From Hyphomicrobiales bacterium (GTDB lineage Bacteria > Pseudomonadota > Alphaproteobacteria > Rhizobiales > NORP267): a DNA stretch of 64,000 nucleotides. The position numbers were made by a program, and so were the translations under genes. The stretch spans positions 49,768-113,767 of the forward strand of contig JAJFHA010000025.1 in assembly GCA_021775875.1 (NCBI GenBank). Direction: 5' to 3'. How positions within the stretch are numbered: the first letter of the stretch is position 1; every line of letters begins with the position of its first letter. Shown here piece by piece: positions 19,501 through 27,638 of the stretch. The notes beneath the pieces are model-generated. The model had not been told where the DNA came from. It saw nothing but the letters and a program-made list of their open reading frames with translations, and did not search any database.

Positions 19501-19993
19501 GATGGCGATCAAGGACGAATATGAAGTGGCGCGTTTATATACCGACGGAACTTTCGCGCAGAATGTTGCCAAAAATTTTGAGGGTGATTTCAAACTCAAT
19601 TATCACTTGGCACCACCGATATTTTCCCGTCGTAACCCCGATACCGGGCATTTGGTAAAACAAGTTTTTGGGCCCTGGATGGGTAAAGCACTCCGGTTTG
19701 TTGCGGCCTTCAAGGGGCTGCGTGGTACAGCATTTGATCCGTTTGGATATACCCAAGAACGGCGTCTGGAGCGCGAGCTTCTTCGTGATTACGAGACTCT
19801 TGTGGAAAAAATCCTCGGGAAACTTGATCGAAATCGCTATTCCAGCGCGGTTGCTTTGGCTGGATTACCACAGACGGTTCGAGGATATGGTCACGTAAAA
19901 CACGTTGCGATTGAGGCCTATAGACAAGAAAATGAAAGGCTTAGCGACCAATTTGAAACCGGGAAACCGGCGGTACCGCGGGCTGCTGAATAA
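16514..19993 (+). CDS. Fused indolepyruvate ferredoxin oxidoreductase family protein (2-oxoacid:acceptor oxidoreductase)
   Basis: This large enzyme, 1,159 residues, decarboxylates a 2-oxo acid oxidatively to an acyl-CoA using thiamine diphosphate and iron-sulphur clusters, passing electrons to ferredoxin. It fuses what is IorA and IorB in archaea. Visible parts are an N-terminal pyrimidine-binding-like region (YVTGYRGSPLGG), a cysteine site FCAGCPH near 430, a TPP domain (near 440-600), a ferredoxin-like cluster region starting near Cys634 (VCEGCGDCG, then CNKDFSCLNGFCPSF), and a gamma domain (GIGGTGVVTVG near 725) that begins the IorB-like part. Indolepyruvate and phenylpyruvate are the likely substrate type by family. 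The downstream CoA ligase and amino-acid-type importer fit a role in aromatic or branched-chain amino acid use. Confidence 0.9.
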   Translation: MTLKDVSLDDKFDLEKNQVLLSGVQALVRLTMMQKMRDKDAGLDTAGYVTGYRGSPLGGVDQQFWKSRQILKKYDVKFEPGLNEDLAATALWGSQQSELRGEGRYDGVFGIWYGKGPGVDRTGDVFRHANAAGSSKNGGVLALLGDDHTAESSTVPHQSEFAMMDAMIPVLHPAGVQEILDYGQLGIAMSRFSGCWVGLKCVHDNIESTAIVDSRLDRIDIKIPKNFEMPEGGLNIWAWDDRHEQEIRLHTHKRFAAVAFARANNIDKIILNGGPKPKIGIVTTGKSYLDVRQALDQLGIDEVDAAKLGIRLLKIGMVWPLDPEIVEEFSKGLDYIMVVEEKRSLLETQIREQLYGRKTSPVIIGKKDEVDNTLFQAHGSLSPNQIAVALGGRLIKIKANKAIEEKVTELKNVQRQVGNNPDITTRIPYFCAGCPHNSSTIIPEGGRGYAGIGCHWMAQYVPDRKTEGATHMGGEGANWIGEAPFSTRNHVFQNLGDGTYNHSGILALRAAVASDVNMTYKILYNDAVAMTGGQTHEGGLSVSAIAQQVAAEGVKRLVIVSDQPEKFSSMPGLPPYTTIHHRSELNAVQKELMEIEGVTALIYEQTCAAEKRRRRKRGLFPDPARRVFINDLVCEGCGDCGIKSNCVAVAPLETEFGRKRKIDQSACNKDFSCLNGFCPSFVTIEGGQLRKGKGGLATDMPDVFEVLPDPDVPSLASSWSALITGIGGTGVVTVGQILGMAAHMEGLGVGIIDMAGLSQKNGAVVTHIKIAGSPDDIPTIRVAEGGADVMIGCDLVTTAAEHNLNAASKARTRAIVNAQETMPAQFTHLPDFDLAGDSLKVAIQARVMKDGATFIDATRIASALLGDTIAANLFTLGAAYQSGLVPVTAEGINKAIELNGIAIEMNQLAFLWGRRAIHNLAAVEKIIAPVRKTDVEFAQTIDEMIEVRRRFLTAYQNAAYGDRYVAVVQKVRDREAEIMSGDTRLSEAVAKALFKLMAIKDEYEVARLYTDGTFAQNVAKNFEGDFKLNYHLAPPIFSRRNPDTGHLVKQVFGPWMGKALRFVAAFKGLRGTAFDPFGYTQERRLERELLRDYETLVEKILGKLDRNRYSSAVALAGLPQTVRGYGHVKHVAIEAYRQENERLSDQFETGKPAVPRAAE

Positions 19994-20023
19994 GCTCAGA
20001 TGCCCTGAAACAGGAGAATTCGC

Positions 20024-20137
20024 ATGGCTAACATTGTTCCTGTTAGGGAAAGAAATTATTCCTGTTTCGGAAATGTGATAAACAAAGGCTTCCAATCTTC
20101 CGTTCATAGTTTACAAGCAGTGACTAATAAAGTCTGA
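20024..20137 (+). CDS. Possible 37-residue small protein in a leader region
   Basis: A short frame starts at an ATG 20024 preceded by AGGAG seven or eight bases upstream, a better ribosome site than many confirmed genes here have. It encodes a basic 37-residue peptide (MANIVPVRERNYSCFG...) with no recognisable domain and ends 77 bases before the acyl-CoA synthetase gene. It could be a real small protein, a leader peptide or chance. Nothing else in this 221-bp gap looks coding. Confidence 0.3.
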   Translation: MANIVPVRERNYSCFGNVINKGFQSSVHSLQAVTNKV

Positions 20138-20214
20138 ACCAAACGGTTACAGGCCAATCAGAACCGGGACAGAGGTGTATTTCTGTCAAACGGGCGTAAT
20201 TGTGAGGGAACATT

Positions 20215-22206
20215 ATGGCGGCTGCTAAGGCACCCGAGGGTGCTGTATATGATACTTTTCCAAAACTCCTGCTGCGCAACGCGAGCATCTATGGCGATCG
20301 CCCGGCGATGCGGGAAAAAGATTTAGGTATCTGGCAAACCTGGACCTGGAAAGAGGTTCTTGAAATTGTGCGGCGCTATGCGCTTGGCCTCAAGAAGCTT
20401 GGATTGAAGCCGGGCGACAAGGTCGCCATTATTGGGGACAATCGTCCGCGACTTTACTGGACCTTCGCTGCTGTCCAAAGCCTGGGCGCTATTCCTGTGC
20501 CGAGTTATCAGGATGCGGTTGCCGAAGAGATGGTTTATGTTCTCAAGCATGCCGATGCTGCTTTTGCCATCGTTGAAGACCAAGAGCAGGTGGACAAAGT
20601 GCTCTCGGTCTCAGATCAGTTGCCCAAGCTCAAAAAAGTGATCTATGACGATGATCGTGGATTGCAGGAATATGATCACAAAAACCTTCACGGCTTTGAG
20701 CAGGTAATTGAACTGGGCCAGAAGGAAATGGACAAAGATCCAAAGGCTCTGGAGCGCCTGGATGCGGGCATTGCCAAGGGCAAGGGAACGGATGTCGGTG
20801 TGTTCCTTTATACCTCCGGTACTACCGGACAGCCAAAAGGTGTGGTTCTGTCAAACGACAATATTCTGCTCAGCGCCATCAATGGCAATGCTTTTGATAA
20901 TCTTGATGAAACCGAGGAAGTGCTGGCATACCTGCCGATGGCCTGGGTTGGAGATCATGTTTTCTCGTATGGCCAATCCTACACGGCAGGGTTTTGTGTT
21001 TCCTGCCCGGAAAGCCGCGATACAATCAACGATGATCGCCGGGAAATAGGCCCGACTTATTTCTTCGCCCCGCCCCGTGTTTTTGAAATTCTGCTGACCC
21101 AGATCACCGTCAACATGGAAGATGCCGGTGCGTTGAAGCGGAAAATGTACAGCTATTTCATGGATGTGGCCAAACGGTCTGGTGAAAAGATTTTGAATGG
21201 CGAGTCAGTCTCCTTCATGGAGCGGTTGAAATACCAGCTTGGCGAATTTTTCGTTTATGGGCCACTTAAAAACCAGATGGGTATGTCGCGCCTCAAGGTT
21301 GGCTATACAGCTGGCGAGGCAATTGGCCCGGAAATTTTCAGCTTCTACCGCTCGCTCGGTTTGAACCTCAAGCAGCTTTACGGTCAGACCGAAGCTGGTA
21401 TTTATGTCACGATCCAGCCGGATGGTGAAATCCGGTCCGATACGGTTGGTCCACCTGCTCCTGATGTCGAAATTAAGATCGATAAAAATGGTGAAGTGCT
21501 TTACCGCTCACCGGGCGTTTTTCTTGAATATTACAAAAACAAGGCTGCAACGCGTTCCACCAAAACCAAGGATGGGTGGGTGCATTCGGGCGATGCCGGG
21601 TTCTTTGATGATGAAGGCCATTTGAGGGTAATCGACCGCGCCAAGGATGTGGGTAAATTAAAGGATGGGACACTGATCCCCCCCAAATATATCGAAAACA
21701 AGCTGAAATTTTTCCCAAACATCCAGGAAGCTGTGGCATTTGGCGATGGTCGTGAATATTGCACGGCCTTTATCAATATTGACCTGACATCGGTATCAAA
21801 CTGGGCCGAGCGCAATAGCGTCATTTATGGTTCTTACCAGGAACTGGCCGGGCATCCGGATGTGTATTCGATGATCGAAGAGCATGTGCGTGAAGTTAAT
21901 CGCCAGCTTGCCGGGGAAGGTGATCTGGCCGGTGCGCAAATCAGGCGGTTCCTGATCCTGCACAAGGAACTTGATCCCGATGATGGCGAAATAACGCGGA
22001 CTGCGAAAGTCCGGCGCGGCTTTGTTGGCGAGCGTTACAAGCCGTTGGTGGACGCTCTCTACAACAAGAAAAAATACAAACAGCATATTAGTACGGAAGT
22101 GACGTTCGAAGATGGCCGTGCGGGCAAACTTGCCGCCGACGTGGAAATCCGTGATGTGCCGCTTGAAGAGATACCGGAGCATCATATGCAGGAGGCCGCC
22201 GAATGA
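20215..22206 (+). CDS. Long-chain-type acyl-CoA synthetase (AMP-binding)
   Basis: This 663-residue ANL-superfamily ligase activates a carboxylic acid with ATP and CoA to an acyl-CoA. The ATP/AMP loop YTSGTTGQPKG is near 199, followed by AYLPMAW, KVGYTAGEAIGPE and the Y-G-Q-T-E motif (LYGQTEAGIYV). The C-terminal lid (DRAKDVGKLKDG) has the eukaryote-like long-chain form. It sits first in an operon with a complete branched-chain-type importer and overlaps livG by four bases (ATGA), so uptake and CoA activation of the same organic acid are the natural reading. The substrate is unknown; members of this cluster are often linked to aromatic or fatty acid use. The ATG has GAGGGA upstream. Confidence 0.9.
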   Translation: MAAAKAPEGAVYDTFPKLLLRNASIYGDRPAMREKDLGIWQTWTWKEVLEIVRRYALGLKKLGLKPGDKVAIIGDNRPRLYWTFAAVQSLGAIPVPSYQDAVAEEMVYVLKHADAAFAIVEDQEQVDKVLSVSDQLPKLKKVIYDDDRGLQEYDHKNLHGFEQVIELGQKEMDKDPKALERLDAGIAKGKGTDVGVFLYTSGTTGQPKGVVLSNDNILLSAINGNAFDNLDETEEVLAYLPMAWVGDHVFSYGQSYTAGFCVSCPESRDTINDDRREIGPTYFFAPPRVFEILLTQITVNMEDAGALKRKMYSYFMDVAKRSGEKILNGESVSFMERLKYQLGEFFVYGPLKNQMGMSRLKVGYTAGEAIGPEIFSFYRSLGLNLKQLYGQTEAGIYVTIQPDGEIRSDTVGPPAPDVEIKIDKNGEVLYRSPGVFLEYYKNKAATRSTKTKDGWVHSGDAGFFDDEGHLRVIDRAKDVGKLKDGTLIPPKYIENKLKFFPNIQEAVAFGDGREYCTAFINIDLTSVSNWAERNSVIYGSYQELAGHPDVYSMIEEHVREVNRQLAGEGDLAGAQIRRFLILHKELDPDDGEITRTAKVRRGFVGERYKPLVDALYNKKKYKQHISTEVTFEDGRAGKLAADVEIRDVPLEEIPEHHMQEAAE

Positions 22207-23000
22207 ACGTGGCAGCGAAAGACATAGCCAAGGGGCAGAATATTCTTGAGATAGATGGCATCTCTCTCTCGTTCGGGGGCGTGAAGGCGATCCGGGATGT
22301 TAGCTTTGATGTCAAAAAGGGTGAAATTCGTGCCATTATCGGGCCGAATGGCGCTGGTAAAACGTCGATGCTCAATGTGATCAACGGCTTTTATCATCCG
22401 CAGGAAGGCACCATCAATTACAAGGGCGCCAAGCGACACGATATGCGTCCCTATGTGGCCGCGACACAGGGCATCGCCCGGACATTTCAGAATGTGGCGT
22501 TGTTTGCCGGCATGTCGACGCTGGACAACATCATGAGTGGTCGCATGCTCAAGATGAAGGTCAGTTTGCCGTGGCACTTTATCCGCTTTGGCCCAGCCGA
22601 GCGGGAAGAGCTTGAGCACCGCGAACGGGTTGAACATATCATCGATTTTCTTGAAATTCAGGCGATCCGCCGCACTCCTGTTGGGCGACTTCCCTATGGC
22701 TTGCAAAAGCGGGTCGAACTTGGCCGGGCGTTAGCGATGGAACCGGAATTGTTGCTTTTGGACGAGCCCATGGCCGGGATGAACCTGGAAGAAAAAGAAG
22801 ATATGTCCCGCTACATTCTTGACGTGAACGATCAGTTCGGCACCACAATTGCCCTAATTGAACATGACATGGGTGTGGTGATGGATTTGTCAGATCGGGT
22901 TTTGGTGCTGGATTATGGCGAAAAAATTGCCGATGGCACACCAGACGAGATTAAAAACAATCAAAATGTGATCGACGCCTATCTCGGCGTCGCGCATTAG
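22203..23000 (+). CDS. livG: Branched-chain-type ABC importer ATP-binding protein LivG
   Basis: This is one of the two ATPases driving the importer formed with LivH, LivM, LivF and the binding protein. Walker A is GPNGAGKT at 47-54, the signature region is a variant (LPYGLQKRVE), and Walker B is LLLLDEPMAG, followed by the D-loop and the switch His in IEHDMGVVMD. The C-terminal extension (GTPDEIKNNQNVIDAYLGV) is a LivG hallmark. Its start overlaps the acyl-CoA synthetase stop by ATGA. The first residues (VAAKDIAKGQNILEI) precede the domain. Length, 265 residues, is normal. Confidence 0.93.
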   Translation: MNVAAKDIAKGQNILEIDGISLSFGGVKAIRDVSFDVKKGEIRAIIGPNGAGKTSMLNVINGFYHPQEGTINYKGAKRHDMRPYVAATQGIARTFQNVALFAGMSTLDNIMSGRMLKMKVSLPWHFIRFGPAEREELEHRERVEHIIDFLEIQAIRRTPVGRLPYGLQKRVELGRALAMEPELLLLDEPMAGMNLEEKEDMSRYILDVNDQFGTTIALIEHDMGVVMDLSDRVLVLDYGEKIADGTPDEIKNNQNVIDAYLGVAH

Positions 23001-23009
23001 GGGGCGACC

Positions 23010-24086
23010 ATGTCAGACACAACATTAAAATCCGATGGCGGCAGCTCCATGAGCCAGACCCAGCGCAATTGGCTGATTACGGTATTGATACTTGCAGCGG
23101 CTGTGGCCGGTTCTTTTGTGGCCGGCAGCGACAGCCTGCTCTACAAGGTTTTTGTAGGCCCGTTTGTTGAAATGTATGAAGTTCCGGACCTGTTTGTTCA
23201 GGTGCTTTGGGAGGGCCTGGTAGCAGGCACGCTTTATGCGCTGGTGGCGCTTGGGTTTGTTTTGATTTTCAAGGCGTCCGGCGTTTTCAACTTTGCCCAG
23301 GGCATCATGGTGGTGTTTGGCGGTCTGTCACTGGTGGGCTTTTATGCAGCTGGTGTTCCTGCCTTTTTGTCCTTGGCGCTAAGTGTAGCGATGATGTATG
23401 GGCTGGCCTGGACGGTGGAGCGGGTTGTTCTGCGGCCATTGGTCAACCAGGATCCGTTAATCTTGTTCATGGCAACCATCGGCCTGACCTATTTCCTGAT
23501 CGGGTTTGGCGAATTTATCTTTGGCGGTGAGCCCAAGACCATGATCACCCAGGAAATTGGGTTGCCGTCAGGGTCTTATGATTTCGACTGGTTTGGTGGC
23601 TTTGTCAGCTTCCAGAAACTTGATATTGCCGCCGCTGTCATTGCCGCGATTATGGTCGGGTGCCTTGCTGTATTCTTCAACAAGACCCGGATTGGGCGGG
23701 CGCTTCGCGCTGTTGCCGATGATCATCAGGCGGCCTTGTCTGTCGGCATCACGCTCCGCCAAATCTGGGTGATTGTGTGGTTCGCGGCAGGGATTGTGGC
23801 GCTGACGACTGGGATCATGTGGGGTGCGCGATCTGACGTTAGTTTCGCGTTACAGGTGATTGCGCTGAAAGCGTTGCCGGTGATTATTCTGGGTGGGCTT
23901 ACCTCCATTCCAGGCGCCATTGTTGGTGGCCTGATCATTGGGGTTGCCGAAAAAACCGCTGAATTTTATTGGGGCCCACTTGTTGGCGGCTCGATCGAGA
24001 GCTGGATTCCCTACTTTATCGCGCTAGGTTTCCTGTGGTTCAGGCCGCAAGGGTTGTTTGGCGAAAAAATCATAGATCGAATTTAG
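23010..24086 (+). CDS. livH: Branched-chain-type ABC importer permease LivH
   Basis: This is the first membrane subunit of the importer. After about 70 residues with an extra hydrophobic helix near 19-37, it has the LivH pattern of multiple helices, including GLVAGTLYALVALGFVLIFKASGVFNFAQG near 70-98 and the ATPase-coupling loop GRALRAVADDHQAALSVGI near 228-246. It lies nine bases after livG and 13 bases before livM. At 358 residues it is longer than E. coli LivH (about 300) because of the N-terminal extension. Confidence 0.9.
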   Translation: MSDTTLKSDGGSSMSQTQRNWLITVLILAAAVAGSFVAGSDSLLYKVFVGPFVEMYEVPDLFVQVLWEGLVAGTLYALVALGFVLIFKASGVFNFAQGIMVVFGGLSLVGFYAAGVPAFLSLALSVAMMYGLAWTVERVVLRPLVNQDPLILFMATIGLTYFLIGFGEFIFGGEPKTMITQEIGLPSGSYDFDWFGGFVSFQKLDIAAAVIAAIMVGCLAVFFNKTRIGRALRAVADDHQAALSVGITLRQIWVIVWFAAGIVALTTGIMWGARSDVSFALQVIALKALPVIILGGLTSIPGAIVGGLIIGVAEKTAEFYWGPLVGGSIESWIPYFIALGFLWFRPQGLFGEKIIDRI

Positions 24087-24099
24087 GAGCTTTACGGGC

Positions 24100-25176
24100 A
24101 TGTTTTATCGCGAAGCAGGACAATTCAAAACCAACTACCGGACCGATCAGGCCGTATTTCCGATATTTCAGGATAAGATCGGGGTATTGGTTATATTGGC
24201 CTTTTTATTCCTCGTCGTGCCGTTCTGGTTCAACGATTTCTGGCTAAACTCGATCATGATTCCAACGTTGATCTTTTCGCTTGCCGCGATTGGTCTTAAT
24301 CTGTTGCTTGGCTATGCGGGGCAAATTTCGCTCGGTACTGGCGGGTTCATGGGCGTTGGGGCTTATTCCTGCTACAAGCTCACGACCATATTCCCTGATA
24401 TAAATATCCTGGTGCATATTTTGCTGTCGGGATTTTTTGCAGCCATTGTCGGAATTTTGTTTGGAATTCCAAGCCTGCGCATCAAGGGCTTCTACCTGGC
24501 AATTGCCACTCTTGCGTCACAGTTTTTTCTGGAATGGTCGTTTGGTCGAATTGGTTGGCTTTATAACTACAACCCCTCGGGCGCTATTGAGGTTTCGACC
24601 AAGCGTATGTTTGGTATTGCTATAACCGGTCCTCACGCAACGTCATTGACACGCTATCTGATCGTGTTGTCCATTGTTGTGGTGCTTACCTGGGTGGCTT
24701 CAAACCTGGTCCGGGGCCGGATCGGCAGGGCATGGATGGCGGTGCGGGATATGGATATTGCGGCCGAGTTGATTGGTATTCGCTTGTTGCAGGCCAAACT
24801 GACAGCATTCGCGATCAGCTCTTATTTCGCAGGGGTCGCCGGGGCGCTTATGGTGTTCATGTGGCTCGGCGCTGCCGAAGTTGAAAGTTTTGACATCAAC
24901 CATTCGTTCCTGATCCTGTTCATGGTGGTGATCGGTGGAACCGGCAGCCTGATAGGGTCGTTCATGGGTGCTGCTTTTATTTGGGTGTTGCCGATTTTCC
25001 TGCGCGCGGCGCCGCGTGTTCTTGGGGTTGATATAAGTGCGGCCACTGTCGAACATTTCAATTTCATGATCGTCGGTGGGCTAATCATCTTCTTCCTGAT
25101 TGTCGAGCCAAACGGAATTGCGCGGCTCTGGCAGATCGGGAAGGAAAAATTGCGGCGCTGGCCGTTCCCGTATTAG
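24100..25176 (+). CDS. livM: Branched-chain-type ABC importer permease LivM
   Basis: This is the second membrane subunit, 358 residues, with about 10 hydrophobic helices. Family marks are GLNLLLGYAGQISLGTGGFMGVGAY near 65-90, the coupling loop GRIGRAWMAVRDMDIAAELIG, and a late segment GTGSLIGSFMGAAFI. It forms a heterodimer with LivH. The gene ends the first part of the operon; the binding protein gene starts 152 bp further on, a gap long enough to hold its own promoter. Confidence 0.9.
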   Translation: MFYREAGQFKTNYRTDQAVFPIFQDKIGVLVILAFLFLVVPFWFNDFWLNSIMIPTLIFSLAAIGLNLLLGYAGQISLGTGGFMGVGAYSCYKLTTIFPDINILVHILLSGFFAAIVGILFGIPSLRIKGFYLAIATLASQFFLEWSFGRIGWLYNYNPSGAIEVSTKRMFGIAITGPHATSLTRYLIVLSIVVVLTWVASNLVRGRIGRAWMAVRDMDIAAELIGIRLLQAKLTAFAISSYFAGVAGALMVFMWLGAAEVESFDINHSFLILFMVVIGGTGSLIGSFMGAAFIWVLPIFLRAAPRVLGVDISAATVEHFNFMIVGGLIIFFLIVEPNGIARLWQIGKEKLRRWPFPY

Positions 25177-25328
25177 GTTGGGTTCGGTCGAGAGTAGATT
25201 TGTCATTTGATCTGGTAATGTTAGGATCAAATATAGGGGCGGCAGTAAGTCCTGTCCTATTGATTGGATGACTTTTGTGGTGATTGCTTACTAGAGCAAT
25301 CACTTAATGTAGAGAGAGGGAGTGGAAA

Positions 25329-26639
25329 ATGAGTTCCAACAAATTACTATTGGGCCTTGCTGGTGCAGCAATGCTCGCAGGTTCCATGGTTGTGGCACCG
25401 CCAGTACAGGCTGAAGATTCAATCTTCGTCCCGATGCTGACATATCGTACCGGCCCGTTTGCTGGTAGTGGCACGCCGATCATGGACGGGATGCATGACT
25501 ATTTCACCATGCTGAACGAACGTGATGGTGGCATCGGTGGCGTAATGCTTGAAATTGAAGAGTGCGAAACCGCATACAATGCCCAAAAAGGCGTGGAATG
25601 CTATGAAAGCGTCAAGGATCGTGATCCGGTTGTCATCAATCCGTATTCAACCGGTATTACGTTGCAGTTGATCCCGAAAGCTCCAGTTGATGAAATTCCA
25701 ATCCTGTCAATGGGTTATGGACTGTCAGCTACTGCGGTCGGTGAATCTTTCCCGTGGACCTTTAATGCGCCATCAACTTATTGGTCGCAGATGTCCGGTA
25801 TCATCCGGTATATCGAAGCACAAGGTGATGGCATTGCCGGTCAGAAAATCGGCTTTATCTATCTGGACGTGGGTTATGGGCGTGAGCCGATTCCGCTTCT
25901 TGATGAACTCGCAAGTGAAATGGGCTTCGAAGTCGTCAAAATTCCAGTTGGCGTGAAGGACATGCAGAACCAGTCATCCCATTGGTTGCAGGTTCGCCGT
26001 GAGCGTCCTGACTGGATGATCATGTGGGGTTGGGGTGCAATGAACCCGACAGCGATCAAGGAAGCTGCCAAGATAAATTATCCGATGGATCATTTCATTG
26101 GTGTTTGGTGGTCCGGTGGTAACGTCGATGTTACACCCGCTGGTGAAGGCGCTGTAGGTTATCTTTCAGCTAATTTCCATGGCACAGGTACTGATTTTCC
26201 TGCAATCCAGGATATCATTACGCATGTTGTGGAAGCCGGCAAAAGCCTTGCTGATCCAGACACCGTTGGTGATAACTTCTACAATCGTGGCGTTGCAAAT
26301 GCGGTTGCGACAGCGGAAGCTATCCGGACAGCTCAGCAAGTCACTGGCGTTAGCGTCGTGACCGGTGTGGAAATGCGTGAAGGTCTTGAGAACCTGAATA
26401 TTACAGCGGAACGTCTGACGGAAATCGGGCTTGAAGGTTTCATGAACCCGATGCAGATCACTTGTGAAGATCATGCTGGTGCTCATCCGATTTACATCCA
26501 GCAGTGGGATGGTGAAAACTGGAACCGTGTTTCAGACTGGATTGAGCCGATGTCAGATCGCGTTCGTCCGATGCTTGAAGCAGCGGCTGAAGCTTACCTC
26601 GCTGACAAGCCTGAATGGCAGACTCAGACCTGCAACTAG
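25329..26639 (+). CDS. ABC importer substrate-binding protein (Leu/Ile/Val-binding family)
   Basis: This is the periplasmic type I binding protein of the importer. A Sec signal peptide (MSSNKLLLGLAGAAMLAGSMVV..PPVQA-ED, cut near 28) precedes a 400-residue mature part with the two-lobe fold pattern (PMLTYRTGPFAGSGTPIMDG, then VINPYSTGITLQLIPKA and KIGFIYLDVGYG). It belongs to the larger branch of this family often seen next to acyl-CoA synthetases, so the ligand need not be an amino acid; an aromatic or branched organic acid is plausible. GGGAG precedes the ATG by about ten bases. A hairpin after the stop may help keep its transcript abundant relative to the ATPases. Confidence 0.88.
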   Translation: MSSNKLLLGLAGAAMLAGSMVVAPPVQAEDSIFVPMLTYRTGPFAGSGTPIMDGMHDYFTMLNERDGGIGGVMLEIEECETAYNAQKGVECYESVKDRDPVVINPYSTGITLQLIPKAPVDEIPILSMGYGLSATAVGESFPWTFNAPSTYWSQMSGIIRYIEAQGDGIAGQKIGFIYLDVGYGREPIPLLDELASEMGFEVVKIPVGVKDMQNQSSHWLQVRRERPDWMIMWGWGAMNPTAIKEAAKINYPMDHFIGVWWSGGNVDVTPAGEGAVGYLSANFHGTGTDFPAIQDIITHVVEAGKSLADPDTVGDNFYNRGVANAVATAEAIRTAQQVTGVSVVTGVEMREGLENLNITAERLTEIGLEGFMNPMQITCEDHAGAHPIYIQQWDGENWNRVSDWIEPMSDRVRPMLEAAAEAYLADKPEWQTQTCN

Positions 26640-26677
26640 GCTATTGATGGGCCTCGGCCTATCGACGCAAATGTTTT

Positions 26678-26701
26678 GGGGAGCGCTTTCGGGTGCTCCC
26701 C
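26678..26701 (+). terminator. GC-rich hairpin between binding-protein gene and livF
   Basis: A 7-bp stem, GGGGAGC at 26678-26684 with GCTCCCC at 26695-26701, closes a 10-base loop. There is no T tract, so it is more likely an mRNA-stabilising 3' structure or a partial terminator after the binding-protein gene than a full stop. Such structures commonly let the binding protein outnumber the membrane parts. Confidence 0.5.
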
Positions 26702-26769
26702 ATAACGAACTAAAAAGCCGGTAGAACCGGTGAGATGTATTTTCCGAAAATTCGGCAGGAGACAAGTCA

Positions 26770-27600
26770 GTGAGTGGCAATGGCGTTGATACGACCGAAG
26801 ATTTGATCCTTTCGGTCAACAATATCGAGGTGATCTACAACCACGTTATTCTGGTGCTGAGAGGCGTTTCGCTGGAAGTGCCAAAGGGTAAGATCGTGGC
26901 CATTCTGGGTGCCAATGGCGCCGGCAAGACCACAACGTTGAAAGCAATTTCAAACTTGCTCAAGGCCGAGCGCGGCGAAGTGACCAAGGGTACGATTGAA
27001 TTCGAAGGTACCCGGGTTGATACGATGAGCGCCAACCAGCTTGTGGAGCGCGGCTGTATCCAGGTTATGGAAGGCCGGCATTGTTTTGAACATTTGTCGG
27101 TTGAAGAAAATCTCCAGACCGGTGCCTTTACCAGGCGCGATGGCCGGGCAGCAATCGCGCAAGACCTTGAGATGGTCTATGACTATTTTCCGAGATTGCG
27201 CGAGCGCAAATCCTCGCTGGCCGGATATATTTCCGGTGGCGAACAGCAGATGACAGCCATTGGTAGAGCTCTGATGTCGCGCCCTAAAATGATCCTGCTT
27301 GACGAACCTTCGATGGGCCTAGCACCGCAGCTTGTGGAAGAGATTTTTGAGATTGTTACCAAGCTGAACAAACAGGAAAATGTGAGCTTCCTGCTTGCGG
27401 AACAAAATACCAATATGGCGCTTAAATATGCAGATTACGGGTATGTGCTTGAGAGCGGTCGGGTTGTGCTTGATGGCGAAGCCAAGGCTCTGCGTAACAA
27501 CGAGGATATCAAGGAATTTTACCTTGGTATCGCTGGTGGTGACAAACGGTCGTTCAAGGATACCAAACATTATAAGCGGCGCAAACGCTGGCTGGCCTGA
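26770..27600 (+). CDS. livF: Branched-chain-type ABC importer ATP-binding protein LivF
   Basis: This is the second ATPase of the importer. It has Walker A GANGAGKT at 47-54, the signature YISGGEQQM, Walker B MILLDEPSMGLAP and the switch region LLAEQNT. LivF lacks LivG's C-terminal feature; instead there is a basic tail (GGDKRSFKDTKHYKRRKRWLA), typical of this acyl-CoA-synthetase-linked importer group. The start is GTG at 26770 with AGGAG eight bases upstream. The next gene, PaaK-like, starts 38 bp after the stop. Confidence 0.92.
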   Translation: MSGNGVDTTEDLILSVNNIEVIYNHVILVLRGVSLEVPKGKIVAILGANGAGKTTTLKAISNLLKAERGEVTKGTIEFEGTRVDTMSANQLVERGCIQVMEGRHCFEHLSVEENLQTGAFTRRDGRAAIAQDLEMVYDYFPRLRERKSSLAGYISGGEQQMTAIGRALMSRPKMILLDEPSMGLAPQLVEEIFEIVTKLNKQENVSFLLAEQNTNMALKYADYGYVLESGRVVLDGEAKALRNNEDIKEFYLGIAGGDKRSFKDTKHYKRRKRWLA

Positions 27601-27638
27601 TTTTACAGTTCGTTACGTGCCTCTGTCTGGAGTGACAA

